A stretch of DNA of 64,000 bases from Nonomuraea aurantiaca. Lineage in GTDB: Bacteria; Actinomycetota; Actinomycetes; Streptosporangiales; Streptosporangiaceae. Location of the stretch: NCBI RefSeq assembly GCF_020215705.1, contig NZ_JAIWNB010000028.1:60070-124069 (forward strand). Direction: 5' to 3'. Shown here piece by piece: positions 27,278 to 36,204 of the stretch. Position 1 is the stretch's first letter. Each line of letters opens with the position of its first letter. The notes below the pieces were generated by a model. It made no database searches. It was not told the DNA's origin and saw only the letters and a program-made list of their open reading frames with translations. The translations under genes and the position numbers were made by a program.

Positions 27278-28021
27278 CTAGAGGTTCTTCCTCAGGAACG
27301 CGATGTCGTCGGCCTGGCCCTCGCCGGGCGTCTCCACCACGATGGGCGCGGCGGCCGCGCGGCAGACCGCCAGGATGAGCTCGGGGTCGATCTTGCCGTT
27401 GCCCAGGTTGGCGTGCCGGTCGGCACCGGAGTCGAACTCGTCGCGCGAGTCGTTGCAGTGCACCAGGTCGATGCGGCCGGTGATCGCCTTGACCCGGTCG
27501 ACCAGGTCGAGCAGCTCCTCCCCGCCCGCGTGCGCGTGGCAGGTGTCGAGGCAGAAGCCCACGTCGAAGCCGTCGAGCGCGTCCCAGAGCCGGGCGATGC
27601 GGTCGAGCCTGCGGGCTATCGCGTTGTCGCCGCCCGCGGTGTTCTCGATCAGCACCGGGATCGGGCACTCCATGCGCTCGAACACCTTGCGCCAGTTGTC
27701 GAACCCGATCTGCGGGTCCTCGTTCTTGTTCAGGTGACCGCCGTGCACGATCAGGCCCTTGGCGCCGAGCCCGGCCGCCGCCTCCAGGTGCTGGGCGAGC
27801 AGCTTGCGACTGGGAATCCTGATGCGGTTGTTGGTGGTGGCCACGTTGATCAGATAGGGCGCGTGGATGTAGATATCGACGCCCTCGACCGGCTCGGCCG
27901 GCAGCACGGGCTTCTTGTAGCCCTGTGGATCGCCCAGGAAGAACTGCACCACCTCGGCCCCGATCGCGGCGGCGTGGGCGGCTGGGTCGTCCTGACCTAC
28001 GTGAGCTCCGATGCGCACCAT
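27278..28021 (-). CDS. nfo: Deoxyribonuclease IV (AP endonuclease, Nfo family)
   Basis: A 247-residue TIM-barrel endonuclease that cuts DNA 5' of abasic sites during base-excision repair. Metal-ligand regions are visible as IHAPYLIN, VHGGHL, LIENTAGG, GFCLDTCHAHA, DLVHCNDSRDEFDSGADRHANLG (in parts) and the terminal PIVVETPG. It is slightly shorter than E. coli Nfo, as is common in actinobacteria. It starts at ATG 28021 and is transcribed leftward alone. Confidence 0.93.
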   Translation of the reverse strand: MVRIGAHVGQDDPAAHAAAIGAEVVQFFLGDPQGYKKPVLPAEPVEGVDIYIHAPYLINVATTNNRIRIPSRKLLAQHLEAAAGLGAKGLIVHGGHLNKNEDPQIGFDNWRKVFERMECPIPVLIENTAGGDNAIARRLDRIARLWDALDGFDVGFCLDTCHAHAGGEELLDLVDRVKAITGRIDLVHCNDSRDEFDSGADRHANLGNGKIDPELILAVCRAAAAPIVVETPGEGQADDIAFLRKNL

Positions 28022-28093
28022 GTCACGAGCTTATCCGTTTGGAGCAGAGGGCTCAGGGAAGTCGCCAGACACCCCCTACGCGAGGAGAACGAT

Positions 28094-28273
28094 ATGACGC
28101 GCTGGCGCTGGCGCTCACTGATCTTCTTAATTTGGGTACTTATCGGCATCTATGTCGCCTGGGTCTACCACTACATCACGCCGGGGATCCTCCGGAACAT
28201 CGCCGAGGCGCTCCTCGCGGTCTTCCTCTGGTTCCTGGTGCTGCTCGGCGTTGATCTGCATATCGGCAAATAA
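28094..28273 (+). CDS. Small membrane protein, 59 residues
   Basis: ATG 28094 follows GAGGAGAACG at good spacing, and the reading frame ends at 28273. The product has two hydrophobic helices (about 7-28 and 33-55) with a short polar turn and a basic N-terminus (MTRWRWR). I recognise no family function. It is followed by a strong terminator, which supports it being a real, separately ended gene. Confidence 0.65.
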   Translation: MTRWRWRSLIFLIWVLIGIYVAWVYHYITPGILRNIAEALLAVFLWFLVLLGVDLHIGK

Positions 28274-28283
28274 CCTGAGACGA

Positions 28284-28308
28284 ACGGTCCCGGCCAGGCC
28301 GGGACCGT
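28284..28308. terminator. Strong bidirectional hairpin terminator
   Basis: ACGGTCCCGGCC (28284-28295) and GGCCGGGACCGT (28297-28308) are perfect complements around a single central base, so the real loop is a few bases. It separates the small membrane protein gene from the convergent membrane protein gene at 28328. Confidence 0.8.
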
Positions 28309-28327
28309 TTCGCGTGCCATGAGCGGC

Positions 28328-28654
28328 TTACGGCAGGAACCCGCCGTGCGCGATGCCGAGAGCGACGCCGACGAACGACGCCACCAGGCCGATGATGTTC
28401 AGCGAGCGCTGGGGCGTGGTCACCGAGACGTACTGGGAGTAAAGCCCCATCCCAAATCCAAGCGTGCCGAACCACGCGGAGATCGGGTGGGCGGCGACGA
28501 AGAACGTCGCGGCAAAGGCCACCAGCCCGCACACGAGCGTGGCGACGGACAGGACGTTCTCGATCGGGTGCGGCTCCCCGTCGCTGTTGAGCGTGAGTCT
28601 GAACCGCTGGCTCTCCGGTGGATGAAGGATGTGCGGCACTAATGTCACCCCCAT
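28328..28654 (-). CDS. Small membrane protein, 108 residues, unknown function
   Basis: ATG 28654 (MGVTLVPHILHPPESQRF) is chosen because AGGA lies eight bases upstream; the open frame to 28741 would enter the rpsF leader. The protein has a polar N-terminal part and three hydrophobic segments after residue 32. I do not recognise the family. It is divergent from the rpsF operon. Confidence 0.65.
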   Translation of the reverse strand: MGVTLVPHILHPPESQRFRLTLNSDGEPHPIENVLSVATLVCGLVAFAATFFVAAHPISAWFGTLGFGMGLYSQYVSVTTPQRSLNIIGLVASFVGVALGIAHGGFLP

Positions 28655-28736
28655 GGGTTTCCTACAGGTCCTTCCCATCCGCGAGCGGCTGGTAACCTGG
28701 TCAAGCTGCGTTGTGATGGGTGATCCATCAGCCTGA

Positions 28737-28800
28737 GACACCGAAAGGGGTGTCCGGGTCCTGACGTCAGCGTCCTCCTGTCACGGCAGAGTGTCGTGAC
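28737..28800 (+). promoter_or_regulatory. Structured leader upstream of rpsF
   Basis: Three dyads lie in the 95 bases before rpsF: GACACC/GGTGTC (28737-28742, 28749-28754), the palindrome CTGACGTCAG (28761-28770), and GTCACG/CGTGAC (28780-28785, 28795-28800). rpsF leaders in many bacteria bind the S6:S18 complex for autoregulation. Whether this is that RNA element is not provable by eye. Confidence 0.35.
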
Positions 28801-28831
28801 CGCAAAAGTCCAGAGGAGGTTGGAGTCCCGC

Positions 28832-29122
28832 ATGCGTCGTTACGAAGTAATGGTCATTCTGGACCCTTCGCTCGATGAGCGCACTGTGGCGCCGTCCCTC
28901 GACCAGTTCCTCACCGTGGTCCGCAATGACGGCGGCACTGTGGAGAAGGTCGACGTCTGGGGCCGTCGCCGTCTTGCCTACGACATCGACAAGAAGTCTG
29001 AAGGCATCTACGCCGTCATCGACCTGTCCGCGGAGCCCGCGACGGTCAAGGAGCTCGACCGGCAGATGAACCTCAACGAGGGCATCCTGCGCACCAAGGT
29101 TCTCCGCCCCGACGTGCACTAA
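28832..29122 (+). CDS. rpsF: 30S ribosomal protein S6
   Basis: A 96-residue S6 starting MRRYEVMVILDPSLDE. The ferredoxin-like fold is recognisable from VWGRRRLAYDI and the ending ILRTKVLRPD. In-frame codons upstream to 28796 are rejected since MRRYE is the conserved start. It pairs with S18 on the small-subunit platform. It opens the rpsF-ssb-rpsR-rplI operon. Confidence 0.97.
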   Translation: MRRYEVMVILDPSLDERTVAPSLDQFLTVVRNDGGTVEKVDVWGRRRLAYDIDKKSEGIYAVIDLSAEPATVKELDRQMNLNEGILRTKVLRPDVH

Positions 29123-29209
29123 GCAGCCGTTGCCCGGCTTTTTGTCGGGCGGCAGCCGTACTCTGAGCCGTAACCAAAGCGAAGGCGTGCAGGAAGGCGA
29201 GCGCAAGCC

Positions 29210-29782
29210 ATGGCAGCAGGCGACACCGTAATCACCATCGTCGGCAATCTTGTAGACGACCCGGAGCTGCGCTTCACCCCCACGGGTCAAGCCGTGGCTC
29301 GATTCCGCATCGCGTCCACTCCGCGGTTCATGGACCGTCAGACCAACGAGTGGAAAGACGGCGAAAGCCTCTTTCTGACCTGCAACGTGTGGCGACAGGC
29401 GGCGGAGAACGCCGCCGAGAGCCTCCAGCGTGGCATGCGGGTCATCGTGCAGGGGCGGCTCAAGCAGCGGTCTTACGAGACCAAGGAAGGCGAGAAGCGC
29501 ACGGTCTACGAAGTCGAGGTCGACGAGGTCGGCCCGTCTCTGCGTAACGCCACGGCCAAGGTCAACCGCACCACCCGTCAGGGTGGCGGCGGTGGCGGCG
29601 GCTTCGGTGGCGGCCCGGCCGACGACCCGTGGGCCTCCGCGTCGCCCGCTCCGCCCCAGGGCGGCGGCGGTTTCGGCGGCGGCGGTGGCGGTGGCGGCTT
29701 CCAGGGCGGCGGTCAGCAGGGCGGCGGCTCCGGCGGTTTCGGCGGCGGCGGCAACGACTTCAGCGACGAACCGCCTTTCTAA
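29210..29782 (+). CDS. ssb: Single-stranded DNA-binding protein
   Basis: A 190-residue SSB. The OB-fold domain occupies about residues 1-115, including TIVGNLVDDPELRFTPTGQ and FLTCNVWRQAAENAAESL. A long Gly-rich linker follows, and the C-terminal acidic tip is DFSDEPPF, which recruits partner proteins. It protects single-stranded DNA at forks. Its place between rpsF and rpsR is the usual bacterial arrangement. Confidence 0.97.
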   Translation: MAAGDTVITIVGNLVDDPELRFTPTGQAVARFRIASTPRFMDRQTNEWKDGESLFLTCNVWRQAAENAAESLQRGMRVIVQGRLKQRSYETKEGEKRTVYEVEVDEVGPSLRNATAKVNRTTRQGGGGGGGFGGGPADDPWASASPAPPQGGGGFGGGGGGGGFQGGGQQGGGSGGFGGGGNDFSDEPPF

Positions 29783-29844
29783 TTCCAGTTCACCAGCCCG
29801 AGTCCATTCCCGCTTGACGGCGGGGCTCTGAAAGGAGCACCACG

Positions 29845-30081
29845 ATGGCAAAGCCGGCACTGCGCAAGCCCAAGAAGAAGGTTTGCCTGTTCTGCCACGA
29901 CAAGATCTCCTACGTCGACTACAAGGACACGGCTCTGCTGCGGAAGTTCATCTCCGACCGCGGCAAGATCCGGGCCCGCCGGGTGACGGGCAACTGCACC
30001 CAGCACCAGCGTGACGTGGCGACCGCGATCAAGAACGCCCGTGAGGTGGCTCTGCTGCCTTACACGAGCACCGCGCGCTAA
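29845..30081 (+). CDS. rpsR: 30S ribosomal protein S18
   Basis: A 78-residue S18 with a CLFC pair at residues 14-17 and a further Cys in TGNCTQHQ, so it appears to be the zinc-binding (C+) form. Actinomycetes often have a second zinc-free S18 elsewhere under Zur control; only this copy is in the window. It follows ssb and is 15 bases ahead of rplI. Confidence 0.97.
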   Translation: MAKPALRKPKKKVCLFCHDKISYVDYKDTALLRKFISDRGKIRARRVTGNCTQHQRDVATAIKNAREVALLPYTSTAR

Positions 30082-30096
30082 GGGAGGACTGTCGAT

Positions 30097-30543
30097 ATGA
30101 AGCTCATCCTCACCAACGAGGTCTCCGGCCTCGGCACCCCTGGCGACATCGTCGAGGTCAAGGACGGCTACGGCCGTAACTTCCTCATCCCGCGCGGCTA
30201 CGCCATGCGCTGGACGCGTGGCGCCGAGAAGCAGATCGAGTCCATCAAGAAGGCTCGTGACGCTCGCGAGATCCGCGACCTGGGCACGGCCAAGGAGGTC
30301 GCCGGCCAGCTCGGCGCCCTTCGCGTCCGCCTGGTCACCCGCGCGGGCGACTCCGGCCGCCTGTTCGGGTCGATCACCACGGGTGACGTCGCCGAGGCCG
30401 TCAAGGCCGCCGGCGGTCCCATCCTCGACCGCCGCCGCATCGAGATCGTCAACCCGATCAAGAGCGTCGGCTCGCACAAGGTCAGCGTCAAGCTGCACCC
30501 CGAGGTCTCGGCGTCGGTCGACGTCGAGGTCGTCGCCGGCTGA
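30097..30543 (+). CDS. rplI: 50S ribosomal protein L9
   Basis: A 148-residue L9 of standard length. The N-terminal domain is MKLILTNEVSGLGTPGDIVE with NFLIPRGYAM, and a long connecting helix leads to the C-terminal rRNA-binding domain. AGGGAGGA precedes the ATG. It is the last gene of the rpsF operon and is followed by a strong terminator. Confidence 0.97.
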   Translation: MKLILTNEVSGLGTPGDIVEVKDGYGRNFLIPRGYAMRWTRGAEKQIESIKKARDAREIRDLGTAKEVAGQLGALRVRLVTRAGDSGRLFGSITTGDVAEAVKAAGGPILDRRRIEIVNPIKSVGSHKVSVKLHPEVSASVDVEVVAG

Positions 30544-30560
30544 CGACTTTCAGCCCCGGC

Positions 30561-30594
30561 CGCTGCCCCCTCTCGCTTCCGAGAGGGGGCAGCG
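30561..30594 (+). terminator. Strong terminator of the rpsF-ssb-rpsR-rplI operon
   Basis: CGCTGCCCCCTCTCG (30561-30575) pairs perfectly over 15 bp with CGAGAGGGGGCAGCG (30580-30594), with a four-base loop. It starts 17 bases after the rplI stop. Confidence 0.88.
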
Positions 30595-30698
30595 CTGTCT
30601 CTATGGCCGTATGGGTGCAGGTGGGGGACATAGTGCACGGTAGGGCAGCGTAGGATTTGCTCGTTCTTCCCGCGCCCCTTCCCTGGAGGCCCCCAGCC

Positions 30699-31565
30699 AT
30701 GGCCCGACCCTCGACGCTGCTGACCCTTGGCGTGCTCGCGGCGGCGGCCGTCGCCTGCGCCCCCGCCGACACTCCGCCGAGCGGCGCCACGCTCAGTCCC
30801 ACGGCGTCCACCGCGTGCACCAAGGACCAGCTCAAGCTGGTCAACGCCGGCAAACTGACGATCGCCACCGACAAGCCCGCCTTCGAGCCGTGGTTCAAGG
30901 ACGACGACCCGAGCAACGGCCAGGGCTTCGAGAGCGCGGTCGCGTTCGCCGTCGCGGGCGAGCTCGGCTTCGACCGCTCCGAGGTGCAGTGGAGCACGGT
31001 CAAGTTCGAGTCGGCCTTCGCTCCGGGCGCCAAGCAGTTCGACTTCGACATCAACGAGGTCTCGATCACCCCAGACCGGGCCAAGGCGGTCGACTTCAGC
31101 CACGGCTACTACACGGCCAAGCAGGCCATCGTGGCCATGGGCGACGGCAAGTTCGCCGCCGCGAAGAGCTTGGCCGAGCTCAAGGACGCCAAGATAGGCG
31201 TACAGGTCGGCACGACCTCCCTCAACGCGGTCAAAGAGGTCATCAAGCCCGGTGCCGAGCCCAACGTCTACACGGACCAGATCGACGCCGTCAACGCGCT
31301 GAAGAACAACCAGGTCGACGCGATCGTCGTGGACCTGCCCACGGCCTTCTACGTGACGGCCGCGCAGGTCGAGAAGTCGAAGATCGTCGGCCAGTTCAGC
31401 TCGACCGGCGGCACGCCCGAGGAGTTCGGCCTGGTCATGGAGAAGGGCAGCGCGCTCAAGCCGTGCGTCGACAAGGCCGTCGACGCGCTGAAGTCCAAGG
31501 GCGAGCTGACCAAGATCGAGCAGCAGTGGCTCAGCGCGGCCGCGGGCGCGCCCGAGCTGAAGTGA
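30699..31565 (+). CDS. Amino-acid ABC transporter substrate-binding lipoprotein
   Basis: A 288-residue family 3 solute-binding protein from ATG 30699 (GGAGG upstream). A signal peptide ends at a lipobox-like AVAC around residue 20, so it is probably lipid-anchored outside the membrane. DFDINEVSITPDRAKAVDFS and KIGVQVGTTS match the polar amino-acid binding family. Its stop overlaps the permease start (GTGA). The three genes here form a complete importer, perhaps for glutamate/glutamine- or cystine-type ligands; the ligand cannot be read. Confidence 0.9.
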   Translation: MARPSTLLTLGVLAAAAVACAPADTPPSGATLSPTASTACTKDQLKLVNAGKLTIATDKPAFEPWFKDDDPSNGQGFESAVAFAVAGELGFDRSEVQWSTVKFESAFAPGAKQFDFDINEVSITPDRAKAVDFSHGYYTAKQAIVAMGDGKFAAAKSLAELKDAKIGVQVGTTSLNAVKEVIKPGAEPNVYTDQIDAVNALKNNQVDAIVVDLPTAFYVTAAQVEKSKIVGQFSSTGGTPEEFGLVMEKGSALKPCVDKAVDALKSKGELTKIEQQWLSAAAGAPELK

Positions 31566-32425
31566 GTGAGCTTCAAGTGACTGAGAGCGCCGCAGGCTGG
31601 GTCAAGAGCGAGCGGCAGCTCGAACGCGAGCGGGTCCGCAGGTCGCGGGCCCGGCGCTCGGCCTCCATCGCCGGCACTTCGACGGTCGTCTTCCTCGTCC
31701 TGGTCGTGGTGGGGGTCGCCAACTCGCCCGGCTGGCCGCGGGTGCGGGAGTCGTTCTTCAACCCGGAGTGGTTCGTCAAGGCGCTGCCGGACGTCCTGAG
31801 CGGGTTCCTGCTCAACATCAAGATCTTCCTGATCGCGGAGCCGCTGATCCTGGTCGTCGGGGTGCTGGTGGCCCTGGCCCGCACTGTCACGGCGCCCGCC
31901 TTCTTCCCGGTCCGGGCGCTGGCCACGCTCTACACCGACATCTTCCGTGGTGTGCCGACGCTCCTGGTCATCTACCTGGTCGGCTACGGGTTGCCCGCGC
32001 TCAGGCTGCAGGGGATTCCGACGGATCTGGCCACGCTCGGCATCATCGCCCTGACGCTCTCGTACGGCGCGTACGTGGCCGAGGTGTTCCGGGCGGGCAT
32101 CGAGTCGGTCCATCCGAGCCAGGTGGCGGCCGCCCGCTCGCTCGGCCTGAGCCACGTCAAGGCGATGCGGTTCGTCGTGCTCCCGCAGGCCACTCGCCGG
32201 GTCGTCCCGCCGCTGCTCAACGACTTCATCTCCCTGCAGAAGGACACGGCGCTGGTGGCCACCCTCGGGCTGCTGGAGGCGCTGAGGCAGGCGCAGATCA
32301 TCGCGACCAGCAAGTTCAACTACACGTCTTACCTGGTGGCGTCGCTGCTGTTCATCCTGCTCACGATCCCGATGGCCCGCTTCACCGACCACCTGGCCGC
32401 GCGTACGCGAAGGAGGCGGGGATGA
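31562..32425 (+). CDS. Amino-acid ABC transporter permease (HisM/GlnP type)
   Basis: A 287-residue inner-membrane permease. GTG 31562 overlaps the preceding stop; GTG 31577 is an alternative. A basic N-terminus precedes about five helices. The ATPase-contact EAA loop is visible as GIESVHPSQVAAARSLGLS. RGVPTLLVIYLVGYG is typical of the His/Glu/Gln/Arg/opine permease family. Its last codon overlaps the ATPase start by ATGA. Confidence 0.92.
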   Translation: MSELQVTESAAGWVKSERQLERERVRRSRARRSASIAGTSTVVFLVLVVVGVANSPGWPRVRESFFNPEWFVKALPDVLSGFLLNIKIFLIAEPLILVVGVLVALARTVTAPAFFPVRALATLYTDIFRGVPTLLVIYLVGYGLPALRLQGIPTDLATLGIIALTLSYGAYVAEVFRAGIESVHPSQVAAARSLGLSHVKAMRFVVLPQATRRVVPPLLNDFISLQKDTALVATLGLLEALRQAQIIATSKFNYTSYLVASLLFILLTIPMARFTDHLAARTRRRRG

Positions 32426-33165
32426 GCCTGCTGACCATCGACGGGGTGTGGAAGAACTTCCGCGGCCACAGCGTCCTGCGCGGCATCGATCTGGAGGTAC
32501 GCACGCACGAGGTAGTCAGCCTGATCGGCGCGTCAGGGTCGGGCAAGTCCACGCTGCTGCGCTGCGTCAACCTGCTGGAGACCATCGACGACGGCGCGAT
32601 CCACCTCGACGGGCAGGAGATCACCGACCCCCGGGCGGACGTCGACGACGTACGCAGGCGGCTGGGCATCGTGTTCCAGGCGTTCAACCTGTTCCCGCAC
32701 ATGACGGTCCTCGACAACATCACACTCGCGCCCCGGCAGGTGCACGGGGTGGCCAAGGCCGAGGCGGAGGAGCAGGCGGGGGAGCTGCTGGCCAGGTTCG
32801 GGCTGGCGGACAAGGCCCGTTCCTATCCCGACCAGCTCTCCGGCGGCCAGCAGCAGCGGGTGGCCATCGTCCGGGCGCTGGCCACCAAGCCACGGCTGAT
32901 GCTGCTCGACGAGGTCACCTCGGCGCTCGACCCGGTGCTGGTGGTGGAGGTGCTCCAGGTCATCAGGGAGCTCAAGGACTCGGGCATGACGATGATCCTG
33001 GCGACGCACGAGATGGGCTTCTGCCGCGACATCTCCGACACGGTGTGCTTTTTGGACGGCGGGGTCATGCTGGAGATGGGCCCACCGGAGAAGATCTTCA
33101 CCGACCCGGAGCACGCCCGTACAAGGGACTTCCTACGGGCTGTGCTGGACTCCGGGCGGCTCTAG
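32422..33165 (+). CDS. Amino-acid ABC transporter ATP-binding protein (GlnQ type)
   Basis: A 247-residue ATPase with Walker A GASGSGKS (36-43), Q-loop FQAFNLFPHMTV, signature LSGGQ (139-143) and Walker B LMLLDE (159-164). It energises the importer encoded by the two genes before it. AGGAGG precedes the ATG, which overlaps the permease stop. Confidence 0.95.
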   Translation: MSLLTIDGVWKNFRGHSVLRGIDLEVRTHEVVSLIGASGSGKSTLLRCVNLLETIDDGAIHLDGQEITDPRADVDDVRRRLGIVFQAFNLFPHMTVLDNITLAPRQVHGVAKAEAEEQAGELLARFGLADKARSYPDQLSGGQQQRVAIVRALATKPRLMLLDEVTSALDPVLVVEVLQVIRELKDSGMTMILATHEMGFCRDISDTVCFLDGGVMLEMGPPEKIFTDPEHARTRDFLRAVLDSGRL

Positions 33166-33230
33166 CGCGGCATCCGCAAACGCTCGCCGGGAATCCCTTC
33201 TCCATCCGCCCCCCGAAGGGGATATCCCTC

Positions 33231-33265
33231 CCAAGGGACACCAGCCACCACGGACCGTCACAGGG
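33231..33265 (-). repeat. Interspersed intergenic repeat, copy A
   Basis: These 35 bases match 40781-40815 at 29 positions. Both copies contain ACGGACCGTC and lie just past the stop codon of a leftward gene in the same orientation. Only two copies are seen in the window. Confidence 0.6.
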
Positions 33266-33302
33266 ATCGAGACGGTCGTGACGAACCACCCAGGCAGGGC
33301 TC

Positions 33303-34784
33303 TCAACGCCGGTGGCGCCCCCTGGCGTGGTTCAGGGGAGGCAACTCCGGCTGGGCCAGCAGGCTGTGGCGCCGACCGTACACAAGATAGACGAGCAACC
33401 CGAAAGTCATCCACAGGGCGAACCACGCCCAGGTGAGCACTTGCAGGTTCACCATCAGCCAGAGCGTCGCCACCAGGGACAGCGCGGGCAGCAGCGGCGA
33501 GAGCGGGACCCGGAAGCCGCGATCGAGGTGCGGCATCCGGCGCCGCATGACGATCACGCCCGCCGCGACGAACATGAACGCGAACAGCGTCCCGATCACC
33601 ACCAGCTGCTGCAGCGTGAGCACCGGCACCAACTCGGCCAGGAGAATCGCGATCACCCCGATGAGCAGCGTCACCCGCGTGGGCGTGTGATATCTGCGGC
33701 TGATCGTGGCCAGGCGACGCGGCATCAGGCCGTCGCGGGCGATCGAGAACAGTACCCGCGTCTGCCCCACGATCAGCACCAGGATGACCGTGGTCAGCCC
33801 GAGGACCGCGCCGATGTCGATGACGTGCGCCATCCAGTCGACACCCACCACGCGGAACGCGCTGGACAGCGGCGAGTCGGGGGAGATGCCGGTGTAGGGG
33901 ATCATGCCGACCATGACCACGGCCACCGCGAGGTAGATGACCGTGGCGATCACCAGGCTGCGGATCATGCCCTTGGGGATGGCCCTGGAGGCGTTCACGG
34001 TCTCCTCGGCGGCGGTGGCGACGACGTCGAAGCCGATGTACGCGAACGCGATGGCCGACGCCGCCGCGAACACACCGAACCAGCCGAACGCGTGGCTCTG
34101 CCCCACGATGATGTCGAGCACGGTCGCCGCCGGGGTGGTCAGGGGCTTCGGCTCGGTGTAGAGATCGCCGAAGTTGGCCACCTTGACGTACCGCGCCCCG
34201 ACGACGATGACCGCTCCGATGGCCACCAGCTTGGCCGCCACCATCACCCACAGCGCCCGCAGCCCGACCCGCGCGTTGAGCGCCACGACGCTCGTCAGCA
34301 CTACCAGGATGAACAGGACGAACACGTCCTCGACCACGTTCGGATACGGCAGGCGCACCCCGAACCCGGTGATCGCCCGGACCGTGATCAGCGCCCAGGC
34401 CCTGGCCACCACGGCCACGGCCAGCTCCAGCTCCAGGATCAGCGCCCAGCCGATGATCCACGCCCAGACCTCGCCGAAGATGACGTAGGTGAAGGTGTAC
34501 GCGCTGCCCGACGTCGGCATCGTGGACGACAGCTCGGCGTAACACAGGCAGGCCAGCAGGCAGGCGATCCCGGCGATCATGAACGACAGGATCACTCCGG
34601 GGCCGGCCATGGTCGCGGCCTGCTGCCCGGCGATGCTGAAGATGCCCGCGCCGATCATCACGCCGAGCCCGAGCACGACGAGATCGGCGGGCCGGTAGAG
34701 CTCGGCGAGGCTGTGGCGCGCGCCCGTGCGTAATCCGGTCGCGGCGTCGGGCGGCAGCCGCCGGAGGATTGTCGACAAAGGCAC
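33303..34784 (-). CDS. APC family amino acid permease
   Basis: A 493-residue transporter with about 12 helices. GTG 34784 (VPLSTILRRL) is the likely start, since the frame further upstream overlaps the MATE gene. The family motifs GLGVMIGAGIFSIAGQQAA in helix 1, AELSSTMPTSGSAYTFTY and FAYIGFDVVATAAEE in helix 6 place it with cationic amino acid permeases (YfnA/CAT-like). It lies convergent with the amino-acid ABC importer, so the two neighbouring systems may serve related substrates. Confidence 0.9.
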   Translation of the reverse strand: MPLSTILRRLPPDAATGLRTGARHSLAELYRPADLVVLGLGVMIGAGIFSIAGQQAATMAGPGVILSFMIAGIACLLACLCYAELSSTMPTSGSAYTFTYVIFGEVWAWIIGWALILELELAVAVVARAWALITVRAITGFGVRLPYPNVVEDVFVLFILVVLTSVVALNARVGLRALWVMVAAKLVAIGAVIVVGARYVKVANFGDLYTEPKPLTTPAATVLDIIVGQSHAFGWFGVFAAASAIAFAYIGFDVVATAAEETVNASRAIPKGMIRSLVIATVIYLAVAVVMVGMIPYTGISPDSPLSSAFRVVGVDWMAHVIDIGAVLGLTTVILVLIVGQTRVLFSIARDGLMPRRLATISRRYHTPTRVTLLIGVIAILLAELVPVLTLQQLVVIGTLFAFMFVAAGVIVMRRRMPHLDRGFRVPLSPLLPALSLVATLWLMVNLQVLTWAWFALWMTFGLLVYLVYGRRHSLLAQPELPPLNHARGRHRR

Positions 34785-34846
34785 ACCCCGCTCAGGGAAC
34801 TCGCCCACAGTGCCGCACCCCACGCGTAACAGCAAGCACGGGACGA

Positions 34847-36148
34847 TTACGCCCCGGTCACCAGCCATGCCGTGCCGAGCGCCCGCTGTCCCAGCGTGAT
34901 CAAACGTGCGATCATCCATGCCCCTAGCGCGCACCAGAGTGCGACGATGCCGAATCCCGAGGCGAGAAAGGCGCAGGGCAGGTACGCGAGCGTCGTCCAC
35001 AGCGCCGCCCACGCGAGGTAGCGCTGGTCGCCCGCGCCGATCAGCACCCCGTCGAGGACGAACACCACGCCGCACACCGGCTGGAACAGCGCCACCGGCC
35101 AGAGCACGGCCAGCAGCTGCTCGGTCACCTGTGGATCGGCGTCGAACAGGCCGGGCAGCAGCGGCCGGGCCGCGACGACGAGCGCGCCGAGCACGAACCC
35201 CGACCAGAGGCCCCACCACACCATGCGCCGGGTCGCGGCCCTGGTGGCGGCCACGTCGCCGGCGCCGAGCGTACGGCCGGTGATGGCCTGGCCGGCGATG
35301 GCGATGGCGTCCAGGGCGAAGGCCAGCAGCGTCCAGACCTGGGTGGCGATGGCGTACGCGGCCAGCTGGGCCTGGCCCATCCTGGTGGCCACCACGGTCG
35401 CCACGACCAGCACGACGCGCAGGCAGACGGTCCTGATGAGCAGCGCGAAGCCGGCCGTACCCGCCTGCCTGACGCCCGCCGGGTGAGGCGTGAGCGGTAT
35501 GCCGAGCCGCAGCGCGCCCCTGGCCACCACGACGAGGTAGACGGCCGCGCCCAGCGTCTGGGCCAGCACGGTGCCCCAGGCCGAGCCCGCGATGCCCCAG
35601 TGCAGGCCGAGTACGAACCACGCGTTCAGCCCCGCGTTGAGCGCGAACGAGCCCACCGCGACGGTCAGCGGCGTGACCGTGTCCTGCAAGCCGCGCAGCA
35701 CGCCCGTCCCGGCCAGCACGACCAGCATGCCGGGCGCGCCGAGCAGCGAGATGCGCAGGTACGTCGTGGCCTGTCCGGCCTGCTCCGGTACCGCCCCGAA
35801 CAGTCCGACGATCGACGGGGCGAGCGGCCAGCAGACCGCGATGAGGGCGGCGCCGATGGCCAGCGCGAGCCAGATGCCGTCCACGCCGCTGCGCATCGCC
35901 GTGGCGTGATTGCCCGCGCCGGTCTGGCGGGCCACCGACGCCGTCGTGCCGTACGCGAGGAAGACGCAGAGGTTGACCACCGTGGCCAGGATCGTGCCCG
36001 CGACACCCAGGGCGCCCAGGGCGGTGGTGCCCAGCCCGTGTCCCACGATGGCATAGTCGGCGAGCAGGAAGAGCGGCTCGGCGACCAGCGCGCCGAACGC
36101 GGGCACGGCCAGGCGTAGAATCTCCCGGCCCTGCAGCGTAATGGGCAT
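34847..36148 (-). CDS. MATE family efflux transporter
   Basis: A 433-residue protein with about 12 helices in two homologous halves. REILRLAVPAFGALVAEPLFLLAD (in part) and YAIVGHGLG at the start, and QAITGRTLGAGD in the second half, are characteristic of the DinF-like MATE branch. It exports drugs or metabolites by cation antiport. ATG 36148 is the first start; upstream lies the DnaA-box-rich gap before dnaB, which is divergent. Confidence 0.9.
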   Translation of the reverse strand: MPITLQGREILRLAVPAFGALVAEPLFLLADYAIVGHGLGTTALGALGVAGTILATVVNLCVFLAYGTTASVARQTGAGNHATAMRSGVDGIWLALAIGAALIAVCWPLAPSIVGLFGAVPEQAGQATTYLRISLLGAPGMLVVLAGTGVLRGLQDTVTPLTVAVGSFALNAGLNAWFVLGLHWGIAGSAWGTVLAQTLGAAVYLVVVARGALRLGIPLTPHPAGVRQAGTAGFALLIRTVCLRVVLVVATVVATRMGQAQLAAYAIATQVWTLLAFALDAIAIAGQAITGRTLGAGDVAATRAATRRMVWWGLWSGFVLGALVVAARPLLPGLFDADPQVTEQLLAVLWPVALFQPVCGVVFVLDGVLIGAGDQRYLAWAALWTTLAYLPCAFLASGFGIVALWCALGAWMIARLITLGQRALGTAWLVTGA

Positions 36149-36204
36149 TTACCCATTATGGCCATTACACGGCGTGTCGGGCCAACTTTCTTTCCTCCAC
36201 AGCC

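Noticed and set aside
29131..29155. Hairpin with T-rich loop between rpsF and ssb as a terminator
   Set aside because: The stem is only about five base pairs and the T run lies in the loop; the genes belong to one operon.
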